Source: Neopestalotiopsis rosae
Taxonomy: Eukaryota > Ascomycota > Sordariomycetes > Amphisphaeriales > Sporocadaceae
NCBI GenBank assembly: GCA_023078685.1
Contig: JALGAS010000002.1
Coordinates: 4,898,001 to 4,962,000, forward strand
DNA: 64,000 bases
Direction: 5' to 3'
Part shown: piece by piece, positions 13,001 to 24,651 of the stretch
Numbering within the stretch: position 1 is the stretch's first letter
How the letters are laid out: each line of letters opens with the position of its first letter
Made by a program: the position numbers and the translations under genes
Notes under the pieces: generated by a model
The model's input: only the letters and a program-made list of their open reading frames with translations
What the model was told of the DNA's origin: nothing
The model's database searches: none

Positions 13001-14461
13001 CGGGACAAGTGTATTGAACATGATGATGTATCCAATCAGAATCTCCTTGACTGATACCGAGGTGACATACCACCCATTGTGCAGATAGTGATTCTTCCAA
13101 ATCGCATTTGCCGCGGTGAGGCCCACCGAGAGGAATGCGACAAAGGCAACCAAGAATAACACAATGCGGTTGATCTTTTGTTGCATCGCCGGCGACTTGG
13201 CGTGTATCTCCTTGTTGGCATTCATGCGTATTTTGCATTCTTCCCCGGTGTTGATGACAAGACCAAAGGCGTGTGCCGTATTTCGCAGCACAGAACCTCG
13301 ATAGACAACTTCGTTGAGGGTGAGGGGCATGGTTTCGCCCTCCAGGGTCACGCGGCCCTCATAGTTGTACAGGTCGAGGTTAGGATCTTCTGACACGACC
13401 TCAGCGGTGCAGCATCGAAGGTTGCCAAGGTCGTTACACCGTTTGGCAAGCAGAGGGCAAGCCACCTTACTCTTGAGGTTGGTTTCGCCATCTAGGGCCA
13501 TGGTCTCGATGTATGCAATCCCCGATGGACCAGAGGCATGCAAAAGGACGAGATCAGCAGGTATATTCTCGTCGCGGTGGAGGCGTACAATATCGCCAAC
13601 GCGAAGGTTCTGCCACTGAACTTGAGACCACAGATCCTTACCGCAAGACAAGTCATCCAACTCGGCCATTGCAGCGCCTGCTCCTGAATTCGCGGTGGGT
13701 GCTTTGTTCGCCTTTGCGTCAGTGACGGTCCTCTCCGGATCAAGAACCAGGACATGGCTGCGATTCTCCTTCTTATCGAGTTTATACCTCCTATAATCGT
13801 CCCACCCTTCCTTGGCCATACTAATGGCAACAAAAGGGATTAACGTGGCCATGGTGGTGTAGCTTCCCACAGTACTCAAACCGGGGATCATCTGAAGAAT
13901 GGCAATTATGAGAAAGTAGAAATTTGCCAGCTTGCTGAACTGAAAGTAGAGTTGTTTTGGCAGGAAACTCCATAACGTGTAACGAGTCGACCTAATCAAG
14001 TTGGAAACATATGGTTTTTTGTTTCCAGTGCGCTCGTCTTTCAACGGCGTTGTTCGCACACGGCCAAATTCCAGAGGGATATGACGCCCATCATTGCTCG
14101 GTGGGAGAGGGTATCTACATGCATGGTCAAACAAATAGACGGGTATATCAGTCGGGGGCGAGACTTACTGTCTTAGCAACGTCTCAATGATCCATTTCTG
14201 GTACCAAGCATTGAAGGCATTGTCTAGACTGGCCCAAATGTTGTAACGGGCCTTGTTCCTCTGTCTCCGGGCCCATGAGCGATAATGCTGTAGATCAAAG
14301 CGCGGCTCGTCGATGCTTGCTGTTGCGACACTGGACTTGTGCTTGTGTCCAGGAGCAAAGACGGAAGCGGCAGAGTGCGTTCTGATATGCGGGAGTTTGG
14401 AGGCGCGGCTCTGCCCGTTTTGCGACGAAGCAGAAGCGCCTGGCGGAGAGTGGCCATCCAT
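10100..14461 (-). CDS. DNF3: P4-type phospholipid-translocating ATPase, DNF3-like
   Basis: Predicted 1415-residue flippase moving aminophospholipids to the cytosolic leaflet, probably in Golgi/endosome membranes. Exons on minus: 14461-14169, 14114-10772, 10711-10100, with introns of 54 and 60 nt. Visible in order: N-terminal RNKARYN segment; PYVSN and FLPKQLYFQFSKLANFYFL leading into TM1-2; DGET of the actuator domain (about residue 306); phosphorylation site DKTGTLT with Asp near 521; KGADS nucleotide-binding motif; TGDKRET (about 970); GDGAND (about 1084); then the C-terminal membrane block. The Ser/Arg-rich insert of about 120 residues in the nucleotide domain after KGADS suits the DNF3 branch. 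The 60 nt intron has no stop and stays in frame, so an ORF caller reads through it, but removing it restores the family motif PELYTYGQ. The start is the ATG at 14461. No Cdc50-type partner is in the window. Confidence 0.9.
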
Positions 14462-17400
14462 GATGGAGGGAATGCCGCGTGACGAGCGGCTATACGGTCT
14501 TCTAGTTAACTACCCAGAGCAGACGAAGCGTCGGGACACATGGCAGCTATGACCGGTCGATCCCGCTAAAGCAGGCGGCAAGTAGAGCATGTGCCTGTAA
14601 AGAACGTCGAGGGAGCAAGCCCATAAAGAAGAGAAGCAGCAGGAAAAGCTGAAAAGAATTAACAACAGGAGCACGAGCAGAAGATGAGAAACATATTGGC
14701 TGAGCTACTCTAGCTGGCTTGCTGGTCGGCTTTATTCCGTAAGTAGCTGATATTCAGCTTTGGGTGGCTTGAGAGGCGGCAGGGAAGCTGATCTGGGATT
14801 GGGAAACCTACTTGGGCAGAGCGTGTCTTTTCGATCAAAGTAGTAAGGCAAGTAAAGTCACAATGGTGGTAACAATAGTCAAGGATGGAGGCGGAGGAGG
14901 CAAAGCAAGTTAGACCAAACTCCAATAACTTTTAGGAAATCGAATCTTTCAATTGAGTCCATTCCCTGATTGTGATCTCGCCACCTTTGGTAGAATGCAC
15001 ACCCGCTGGCTAGACAGTCCCCTCACGTAAATCACACGCACACGCACTCACTCACTCACTCACACACCACAGCCAGACACACACGTTCAGTGATTCACCA
15101 CGTACTACTTGGTTCACTACCGACACGTGCGCACACACAGCCAGCACCGCCCTACTAGACTCCGAGTAGGTACATTAAGCTGCTGTTCAGGTGAAGAAAT
15201 GCAAGCAGGGGTTCTAAAAAATAAGCTTCCTTTCCCTCGATACTGGCCCGGAGCCCCAGCGGCAGTCGTCATTGTATCCGCTTCTCTAGGTAGCAGCGTG
15301 AGAAAAAGGTGGAGGGCGCAACTTGGCAAACGTCTTTGGCCTGGCCCTGGACCTTCTCGGCAAGCCTGTGAGCTGGGAGATGCTTTCCGGGTTCCAGGGC
15401 CACTCAGCCATGTTCCGTGTGCTTCATTAATGGGGTCGAAACCTTGTTCTAGGCCACCCTCCAACCCTCCAGCCCTCCAAAAGCCCTCATGCAGTCCTTG
15501 GCGCCTTGTCCTCGCCAACAACTTTCACGAGCCACGAGTCCAACGACACCTTTTGCAAATTCATTCCGATTCCCGAGTCTGGAGCATCGAGTCTTCTGGC
15601 GTAGTACAACGCTCGTCCACTTTGTCTTTGCCAGGGTCTTTCAAGATCTTCAGCCGGCGCAACGGGACAGCTATACCGGTGTCGATAGTCTATCATTTGA
15701 CCACCTTCGGCCGCGGGGTTTACATTAGTAGCGTGAACGCATAGAGGCTAGCCATAGTGCGTGTAGAAAACAACAAGACGGCTATTCCTGGACAAAAGCA
15801 GAGCATTGTACACTATTCGTCTCTCCAGACAGCCTGAGCAGTGTAGATATTTACGGGCATGGTGTGGCTATGCTCTCTAGCATAGAACTCTTACTACGCG
15901 TTTAGTTCTGCTTCATCTCTCAAAGACGCGCAACATTGCCTTGTTCCCGCTATAGTGGAGTACTAGAATCATGATGAAGCCCTTGCCCTGCTTGCCAATT
16001 CAGCAGGCAGCCAAGCAATGTCATGATGATCCACGGTCGTATAGAACGCTGCATCCACTCAGCCAGCCCATTATTCGCCTGGCACTTGGCTCTTTTTTGA
16101 ACGATCACATCGCCAGTGTAAAGTCGGATCCTGACTCAAGCAAGTGCCGTCTTACTCTATGAGCTATTTTTGGGACCCTACCAAGTGAGTGTCTTATGTA
16201 AAAGTCAGGTACAAGCTACTTACATAGCAGTTCGTGTTGAGCTCTACCTACCTAGCAAAGCTGTCCGTCAGGCGTCTTCAATAAATCAGGGCTTGTAGAG
16301 GAATTTAAAAGGAAGCACATCGATGTATCGATTTCTTCGATCTACAAAAACTACGGGTAGGATCGTTGTGGGATGCGCAGGCAATCATCAATATGTCACT
16401 GTGACCATGTATAGCCACGACCTAGGTAGGCCAAGAATCCAATTGCTTACTGGTATCAGCGGAATGTCTCGTATGGCTCCAAGCTCATTCAAAGGCCCAA
16501 AAAAAGTCGGAATAGGCGTGGCCAACACGCCGGAAACCCCACCGCGGCACTCAATGTACCGCGCAAACGTGCTACAGACAAAGTAAAAAGATGCACAGTC
16601 CAAGATTGCTACACATTAAATAATTTTGTCGGGAAATCGCACCATGTCGTCCAAGTTTGCTGGCCCAACATTCATTCAAGCTTGAGACCCGGGCGCTGTG
16701 GAAATACGATCCAATTGACACCATCACATCACAGTGATCAACACTTCCAGGTCCAACAAATTACCAGTTGCCTTGACAGGAACCTCTTTAAGCAAGCAAT
16801 GCCTGCCCAAACACGTTCCCTATGTTCTCGGTAATACCATGCAAACCGTCCGCTCCCGTGATGCAGGTGTATTCGCTGTGCCGAGGACACAATTTGCAGT
16901 TCCAGTCCATCGGCGTGTTGGTCAAAGATGTACTAACCTAGAACGATACGTACTAGCCTTCCCTTAAGAACTCTTCCGCCCCCGCTTCGAACTGGAAGCA
17001 TCTCGAAAAATCAAGGTCGATGCGCATAGGGTATTCTTTCGTTCAGGCTGGAGGCGGCGGGGTAAATGATGTCGCGGTATAATGGTCTGTCTGAAATGAT
17101 CCACCCGCGGTCCCAGGGTCAAAAGGTACAAGGTAACCTTCTGTGTGGTAAGATCGTGACTCTAGCCGAAGCTGAGACTTGTATGATCACGCAATGCTTT
17201 GTCAATTGTATTCCAAACATCTCAGCTCTATTGACTGATGTAGATGCTTTGCGCAATAATGGTAGTTCGATTACCAGTCTGCGCGCATTCACACGAGAGC
17301 CTCGATGTTTTGACTTGTGGTGGATTTCCAGGGGTCTCGGTTCACTTTCCGGTTCAGCACTGAGACCCAACCGTCAGCAAGGGCCCATGTTTTGACGTTT

Positions 17401-17610
17401 GACCATCCTCGGATTTGCAGATCAGTGCGCAAATCTGCATCTCTCAGTGCCGCCATGAGGAGAACAATAATATGTCGCATCTTCTGTCGTCAATTGGGAC
17501 ACGCCTCTGTTATTTCCCTCTTCTCCTGATGCTTTCCAATGTTCGCCATATCTAGTCCGTGACAGTACTCGACCCGGTATGCGATTTTGCGCATGGTCAA
17601 TTGAATAAAA
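14462..17610. other. Long intergenic region without a supported gene
   Basis: The first few hundred bases should hold the promoter and 5' UTR of the flippase gene. The rest has only overlapping short ORFs on both strands. The largest (211 codons at 15109) is Ser/Pro/Arg-rich and overlaps an antisense ORF of similar quality. A CCTAGGTAGG box lies at 16421-16430 and an ACCTACCTAG box at about 16245. No transposase, reverse transcriptase or tRNA was recognised. Confidence 0.55.
15045..15066. repeat. CACT tetranucleotide microsatellite
   Basis: Four to five tandem CACT units within a wider CA-rich stretch in the upstream region of the flippase gene. It is simple-sequence DNA. Confidence 0.8.
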
Positions 17611-19017
17611 ATGAGTAAATCATCACAACAGATTTCGTCATCTGTCATCTCCCAAGCACTCGCTGCTGCCAACTATCTGGGTTCTGCGCGTACTCGAAGT
17701 CACTCTGTCCATCGCCATGCATCAACAATCCCTGATGTCAAGACGCGCTTGATTCCCGAGCCTGAGTCGCAGCGTCTGCTCGATTATTCAGAATTGTGTA
17801 AGTGAAAGAGTGCCTGAACATATAAATGACGCTGGGAAGAAAGACGCTGATATTTTTCAGCAACGTGGCGTCAGTGAGTATACCTTCTCGATGAGTGTAG
17901 TATATTGGGTAGTCAATCACCGTCTCTAACATTGCCCACGCAGACAAGGCAGTGAGCATTTACAAAGTGGATATAGGTGAGCCGGACGATACCCTTTGGC
18001 GTCCTTACCAGATAGACACTGACGCGAACCAAGGAACATACCAGAGTCGCTGTCAGCTTGTCTTCACAGTTGGACCTATGTACACAATGAATCGGGTACG
18101 ATACGAGAAATATCTAATTTCCCCTCAACCCCACATACGTAGAAGCGACCACTAATACTCTAATAGTCAACATACATTCTCACATCGTTGGGACCTTCGT
18201 CTTTTTGTCGCTGCCCTATCTCATCTTCAGCAATGGTATCCCCTCGCGGGTAGAGGTAGCCACCACCACCGACATTCTGGTCTGCAGCGTGTATCTCTTC
18301 GGGGTCGCAATCTGCTTCTCCTTCTCTACTATGCAAGTCTCTCCATGTGCACGATAGCATTCGGCACTTCTAACTCCGGACCACAGATTCCACACCTTTA
18401 TGCATCTAAGCAGGCAATCATACGCATTGGGTATCAAGCTGGACTATTGTGGAATCATCCTGCTCATGTGGGGATCGACGTTTCCCCTGGCATATTACTC
18501 ATTCCCGTCGCGAGCTTATACGCAAATTGGATACATGGCTGTAACAACGATACTTGCAGGTCTGTGTTTACTGGCAACTTTCCACCAGTCAGTCGGGGGA
18601 CCCCATCTGGGACACGTGAGGGCTGTTCTTTTCGGATCATTCGGCCTGGGCTCGTTCCTTATGCCCATTTTGCATGGCCTTTGGCTGTATGGTCTTGCGG
18701 AACAGAGTCCGAGGATCGGCCTCACATGGATCATTGCGACAGCGCTTTGCAATGGGGTAGGAGTTATTGCCTATGCTTTCAAGGTAACACTTTATCTCGC
18801 TGACATGGCCTTGGATTGGACAACAGCTAATGTGAAGCAGTTTCCCGAAGCGTATTGCCCTCGCCGGTTTGATATATTCGGTGCCAGTCATCAAATTATG
18901 CACATCATGGTGGTTCTTGCTGCCCTAGCATATGCGAAGGCTGTTGTCGCTGCCTTTGATCACAGTCACTACCAAGACACTGCGTACCAACAAATGTCCG
19001 CCACGGCCCACCCGTAA
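17611..19017 (+). CDS. PAQR/AdipoR-like seven-helix membrane protein with micro-exons
   Basis: Predicted 344-residue integral membrane protein of the progestin-AdipoQ receptor (yeast IZH, hemolysin III-related) family, whose members are linked to lipid and zinc homeostasis. Seven exons: 17611-17797, 17861-17873 (13 nt), 17944-17976 (33 nt), 18034-18095, 18167-18332, 18387-18783, 18841-19017. Joining them gives the family signature in order: a WRQ...SGYR segment before TM1, YVHNESVNIHSHIVG, FHTFMHLS, and RRFDIFGASHQIMHIMVVLAA near the end. These carry the His and Asp/Glu positions used for metal binding in the family. The intron before FHTF has a GC donor (AT/GCAAGT). The 57 nt last intron lacks a stop and is in frame. 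The stop lies 28 bp from the stop of the convergent transporter, so their transcripts probably overlap. Confidence 0.82.
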
Positions 19018-19045
19018 ACTTTCAATCAGCTTGCCCCTCCCGGAT

Positions 19046-21491
19046 TTACGAAGCAAATCTGAAGTCGAGCTTTTTGTTCCCCAAGTCCTTTGATTCGGAT
19101 AGGTAGACCAGCTTCTCCTCGGGAGTCATGGCCTGCCACTTTCGATCGCGCGAGCGGTTGCGTCGGACGTAGTACAGCTTCCCAAGGCCGTACAAGACAA
19201 TGTTGAGGCACGCAATGCCAATGAGGATGCTGTTTCCGCGGCGGTACAGCGGCGCATCGTCGGCTCGGTAGACGTTGGACGAGGTGATGACCCCAGCGTG
19301 CAAGAACATGTTGTATAGTGCCGCGCCGACGGTTCGAGAGCGGACAGTGCTGGCATTTCGAGATACCCAGCCGACTTGGACAGGATGGCCTGTAAGCGAA
19401 AGTCAGAAAGAACATGCTCGGGTCGTCAAAATGGACCAATCAAACAAACCCAAAGGTGCGGCCAGAAGCAGGCTCGTCATGCCCCAGGTCAGCCACTTGG
19501 ATACTTTGGTAGTATCGACAACACGAAGGTAGATCAGGAACGGCAAAGACCAGAACTGTAGCAGCGAAGCAGTGGCAGCAAGCTGGCCGGTCACTTCTGC
19601 AAGTGTTGCCAATCCAATCATGAGGAAAACTGGTCAATGTCAGTCTTCTTTATTCCTGACTCTGTACATTGCGACAAGTTGCGCATGTTTCACTTACTCT
19701 TGACAACCAAGTAGGGAATAGTCAAAAGATTGGATTCAAAAGTGGTGAAACCGAGTGCGCGAAGTGAAGGAATGAGATACTGAGTTGGGGTCAGTGTAGG
19801 AATGTTGAAGCACATGCCGATTATGTATAATGGCCTGATGTTGCCTGGATTAGCTGTGTTGCCATGTCAACTCCAGGGAGACCACCGTGACACTGACCAA
19901 AGATCATGATCCTTGAGACTCATCCAAATCAGCGAGAGAGTGACTGGCTGTCGGTTGTGCATAGTCCCCTTTCCTGGATCATCTCGTATCAAGCGGTTGA
20001 CCATAATGATTTCCTCACTTTTACAAGCGTCAGCCGAGCCAGGTTTTTTGCATACTTCTTGTAACGTACCGTTCTGTGAACCAACCGTGCTTACCACGGA
20101 ACCAACTTGCCGTTTGCGTAGGTCCTGGAGGGATGAGCAGGTACGAGATGATGCCAACAGTTCCTGTGATCAATCCCTAGACACTTTGTTAGTGCTTCTC
20201 GTACTTATGGATTCGGTAATCGTCTGGATCTGACCTCGATCAAGAATAGCCACCTCCATCCAGAATAGCCCTGCACCCCACCCATATGGAGTAGACCGTA
20301 TGCAATAATGGCAGCCAGTATATCAGCAATGAACATGCCTGTCCAGAAGAAACTGAGTCTCAATGTCAACTCGTGGTGCTTGTACCAATACGAGAGGTAC
20401 AAGACAATCTGTGTCGCAAGTCAACGTCAGTCCTCTCCTCAATCGCGTCGGAGACGATTCTGCATACTTCTGGGATAAATCCACCCTGTAGAAACCCTAG
20501 GAAGGCTCTACAGGCCAGGAAAGAAGCCCTCGAGTTGAGCGAAAACTGAGAAGCGCAAACGATCGAGAATAGGATGATTTGTGTCGGGATCCATCGATCG
20601 GGTCCGAGCCATTTGTTTAGAAGCTGCGACGGGAATTCGCCAGACAGGAAGCAGACTGCAAAAACGGTGTTTCCGAGATTGTAAACTGTAGGAGTATTTT
20701 AGCCGATGATCTCAACAATGGGGCTGGCCGTCCATTCTCGGCAAGAGTTACCATTCGTATCAAAGCCCAGGTCCTCCAAGAAGGTATCAGACAAGGCCTG
20801 TGCCAGATTGGCCCGGTCAAGTTCCATTGCCTTGATTTATTTTAGTTCTTTGGTATGCCCTATACTCAACGCCAAATAGGTAAAGAGAGAGAAAGAATGG
20901 GAAGAAATCGTCTTGATATGCAATTATGCTTACCATAAACATCACCATGCACCCTGATATGATAAGCCATTAGCAGTTGGCCACTTGGATAGTACCCAAA
21001 ATAATAGCATCAATTTCCAATGAAAGAAGGCGACTGACAGCTCATGATGCGAAAATCCATCTTTCGGATGAGTTTGAACTCTTCTCCCCAAGTCCATCGT
21101 GCTGAAGGGTCAAAGCGACCAAGGTTCTCCCTATTGTTCATAAGAATCTGTGTACACCTGTTCCTAAGTGACACTATCTCACCAGTCATCTCGAGGTTTG
21201 TACTGATCTGCAATCTCGGGGACATCAAAGACGCTTGGCTGAGTTGAAGTGATTAGTTTAGATGGTGTCAATACATAGTCTTTTTATGGAATTTCCTACC
21301 AAAGTGGCTATCGCATGCGGATCATACGAATTCTTCTTGGTCCTCTGAAACCAGAACTTCTTCTCGTCAATTGGTTTTCCCAGAGGCGCCGAAGGTCGAA
21401 AAGTGTCACTCTTCTCGTCTATAGCGTACTCGGCGTCATCCTTGGACATGACCTTGTCGGCCGCGATCTGGTCTGGGACGACGGTCGCCAT
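19046..21491 (-). CDS. Dal5-family (ACS) major facilitator transporter
   Basis: Predicted 572-residue plasma-membrane symporter of the anion:cation symporter family, which includes allantoate permease Dal5 and the sulfur-compound transporters AstA and Soa1. Twelve exons on minus: 21491-21300, 21238-21183, 21130-21039, 20953-20934 (20 nt), 20830-20752, 20685-20468, 20408-20235, 20176-20070, 20017-19898, 19834-19698, 19629-19450, 19389-19046. The joined protein shows a soluble N terminus, RFDPSARWTW before TM1, LDRANLAQAL, YNLGNTVF, KWLGPDRWIPTQI, GFLQGGFIPE, GWRWLFLIEG, the cytoplasmic loop, and a family-typical C terminus with SSNVYRADDAPLYRRGN and KKLDFRFAS. Substrate cannot be read from sequence. 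The divergent arylsulfatase points to a sulfur compound, by inference only. Confidence 0.85.
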
Positions 21492-22202
21492 CTTGTCTAG
21501 TTGCTTTTTGCTTATGGGACGATCAGGCTCGTATGAATGTCAATCATTGCACTCATGCAGTCAATAAGATCCGTTGGCATCTTTTATCATCTTTATTCTA
21601 TTCAACACGACAGACCACACCCTCCGTCGGCCCGACCATAACACCAACAGAACAGCATTCTCACCAATTGAAATCAGTGGTGTCTCAGGTAGTATCGAAA
21701 CTCAAAATAAATCCGGGGCAGTGGTCCAACGTTCTCGCCTACTCAACAACTGCCTCTTTGAGACTTTGCAGATGCGGGGTTCATCTCAGCTATGCGGCGG
21801 GTTGATGATCACGCCGCCGACTTTATTGGCCGTATCACCACACTATCTAGATCGGAGGGGGGGATGCACCGTTTGGTCAGTTGATGTGGATGTGATCAAG
21901 TTGATAGAATATTGAAACGTTGTTGATCTTGCAATCATCAAGTCTCTTTCTTCCAAGCACGCAATAGGCTTATTCTATGAGCTCATCTAGTTTCGGTCTC
22001 TTTGCCCGTCTTGTCAGTTTCGCCTTCTCCTGCAGGGACGGGGGTGAGTTGCTGAATGCGGTATCCCAATCCCTGGCTCAAAAGCATCTAAATTCACGGC
22101 AGTGAGCCCCAGACTCTCATCAACGCCACCAACTCACCTGACTAGCCATTTCAGCCTCAGTCCAAGCATTGATAACTATTATAGACTTATGTTGCGATCG
22201 AT
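21492..22202. promoter_or_regulatory. Shared divergent promoter: transporter / arylsulfatase
   Basis: 711 bp separate the two start codons, which point away from each other, so this interval must carry both promoters. I looked for the CYS3/MetR palindrome ATGRYRYCAT expected of sulfur-regulated genes and saw no exact copy. The nearest is an 11-base ATGATTGACAT on minus at about 21540-21550. A G7 run lies at about 21856. Co-regulation is therefore only an inference from layout. Confidence 0.5.
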
Positions 22203-24232
22203 ATGAAGCTTGTGCTACGTTTGGTGCAATTGGCGCTTCTGAGCGCTGTCTGGGCCGATGGAGCTCCAGACTTCGAACCTGCAGGCCAGGTTCCCATGAT
22301 GGGCCCAGAGCGGCGCCCCGAGCAGCACAAGTCCCGGCCCAACATTGTCTTTATCCTGACCGACGACCAAGACCTGCACATGGACTCTTTGGAATACATG
22401 CCCTATGTGCAAAAGCATCTTATTGCCCACGGCACTTCCTATAAACGCCACTACTGCACCACTGCTCTCTGCTGTCCTTCGCGCGTGACGCTCTGGACTG
22501 GCAAAGCTGCACATAACACAAATGTGACCAATGTGTCGCCGCCATATGGTCAGTAGATATCAAGTATAATCGCTGTCGATTTCCCGAGGCTGACAATGAC
22601 CAGGCGGATATCCCAAATTTCTCAGTCAAGGTTTGAATGACAAGTATCTCCCAATATGGCTTCAAGAAGCAGGCTATGGAACATATTACACGGGAAAACT
22701 GTTCAATGCCCATGCAGTCGGCAACTATGACTCCCCACATGCTGCTGGATGGACTGCATCAGTAAGTCTCTGACATGATCAATGCGTTGTAAGGGTACAA
22801 TGAGTGCTTACAGTGTTAGGACTTCCTGCTTGATCCATTTACATACTGGTACAAGAATAGCACATACCAGCGCAACCACGACCCGCCCGTGAGCTACGAG
22901 GGCAGGCATAGTGTGGAAGTCCTCACTGAGAAAGCCTTGGGACTACTTGATGAGGCTTTCGTAGGACAAAAACCATTCTTTCTCGGCGTGGCTCCCGTGG
23001 CCCCTCATGCAAACATTTGGGCCCCGAGCTTTGCTGAGGGCAAACACACCGACATACGCAAAGTGGTATTCTCCGTTCCCGAGCCGGAAGCCAAGTATGA
23101 AGGGCTGTTCAAAGACGTCAAGGTTCCGCGAACAGAAAACTTCAACCCCGATGAACCATCTGGTGCAAGCTGGATCAAGACATTGCCAAAGCAGACGGAG
23201 GACAATGTCGCCTATAACGACCACTACTACAGACAGCGTCTCCGCACGCTACAGAGCGTTGACGCTCTGGTCGATGATATTGTAAAGCGACTGGACGATC
23301 ATGGTATTCTGGACAACACATACATCATCTATTCTACGGATAACGGCTATCACATAGGCCAACATCGGCTTCAACCAGCCAAGCAATGCAGGTTCGTTCA
23401 TGTTTGTAGCAAACAATTGAACCTGCCAATCTGACTGACAATTAACAGCTTTGAGGAAGACATCAATATTCCCCTGATCATTCGTGGACCTGGAGTTCCT
23501 AAAGACTCAGTCGCTGACATTGTTACCACACACACAGATTTTGCGCCCACCTTGCTCAAAATTGCAGGCGCCCCGCTGAGGGAGGATTTTGACGGCCTCG
23601 CGATACCTTTGACGAAAGAAGGTCTCGATGAAGCCAGCCAAAGCCGGCACGAGCATGTCAATGTAGAACACTGGGGATTCGCCTCAAACGAGGGGAAACT
23701 CTTCGATGGATGGCAGAGATTGTATCTGAACAACACTTACAAGGCTTTGCGAGTCATTAGCAAGGCATATGACCTACACTATCAGGTGTGGTGCAATAAC
23801 GACCACGAACTCTATGATTTGAAGGTACGCCAACATCTCATCCACTCCAAAATCATACAGAACGCTGACACGTTACAGTCCGACCCAGGCCAGATGCGCA
23901 ACCTACTCGATCCCGAAAAGAAAGCTCCGTCAACACTTTTGGGTGAGCCATTGGAAAAAGTAGTATCTAGGCTGGACAATTTGCTATTTGTACTCAAGAA
24001 CTGCAAATCAGAGACATGCCGGCAACCGTGGAAAGCCCTCCATCCTGCAGGCAGTGTAGATACACTCAGAGATGCTTTGTCGCCAAGGTTTGATACATTC
24101 TACGCAGAGAGAGCAAGGAACATTGTTTTTGACCGGTGCGAAATGGGCTTTTTGCTGGATGCAGAGGGGCCTCGTTTTGATGAAAGCCAAAATACCAACA
24201 CTTTCGATGCAAACTGGCATCAGTGGGAGTAA
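22203..24232 (+). CDS. Secreted arylsulfatase (formylglycine-dependent)
   Basis: Predicted 601-residue sulfatase releasing inorganic sulfate from sulfate esters outside the cell. Five exons: 22203-22548, 22604-22761, 22820-23391, 23449-23824, 23879-24232. Residues 1-18 form a hydrophobic signal peptide. RPNIVFILTDDQD (Asp54/Asp55) is the first metal-binding segment. CCPSRVTLWTGK contains the C-x-P-S-R modification site, with Cys90 the residue expected to become formylglycine. Further family segments are GYPKFLSQG, YYTGKLFNAH, APVAPHANIW-like PVAPH, and STDNGYHIGQHRL, which carries the distal metal and sulfate ligands. The 54 nt fourth intron has no stop and is in frame; splicing restores YDLKSDPGQM. 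Several N-x-S/T sequons fit secretion. Fungal arylsulfatases are usually derepressed by sulfur limitation, and the divergent transporter supports that setting. Confidence 0.9.
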
Positions 24233-24651
24233 AATGAGGACAAAGTTGGCATCAAGGATTGTAAATAATCACATTCTGTTTGATCTAATCGCCCGTAACG
24301 AAATATGCAACTGCCTATCACGTCATCACTTGAGAACCGTATGCCTTTGTCTCTAATCTGCTGGGTCATCGATTCAAATCGGGTTTCTGATCCTATCCAA
24401 TCCAGGCAACTCCCTATTGGGCAACTACACTCCGACCCCTGCCAACATCCATTGTCGAGGTCGCTTCGGTCACATTCTCCCACTGTTACAGTGGCCAAAG
24501 TCAAAGCGGTGCGGATCAACGTTGTTGAACCTGCATTGAACATTGTACTTCATGAACCAATTTGTGAAGAATAACAAGATTATCGAATGTCTGATTTGTG
24601 AGAAAACGTGGCAATCTCTCAAGCCTGCGTGATCTTGAGCGAACATCCCCA
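24233..24651. other. Intergenic: sulfatase 3' end and DHA2 promoter
   Basis: The 419 bp between tandem genes holds no supported ORF. It should contain the sulfatase terminator and the promoter of the next gene. An in-frame GTG at 24598 extends the next ORF upstream, but the ATG at 24652 is the sensible eukaryotic start. Confidence 0.6.

Noticed and set aside
15109..15744. 211-codon ORF on plus overlapping a 134-codon ORF on minus
   Set aside because: Both are Ser/Pro/Arg/Cys-rich with no domain, no splice partners and equal quality on opposite strands, which is typical of chance ORFs in GC-rich intergenic DNA.
21715..21800. tRNA-like stretch with TGGTCCAAC and GGGTTCATCTC
   Set aside because: The B box lacks the invariant TTCGA, the arms do not pair, and no anticodon arm can be drawn. 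At best it is a relic.
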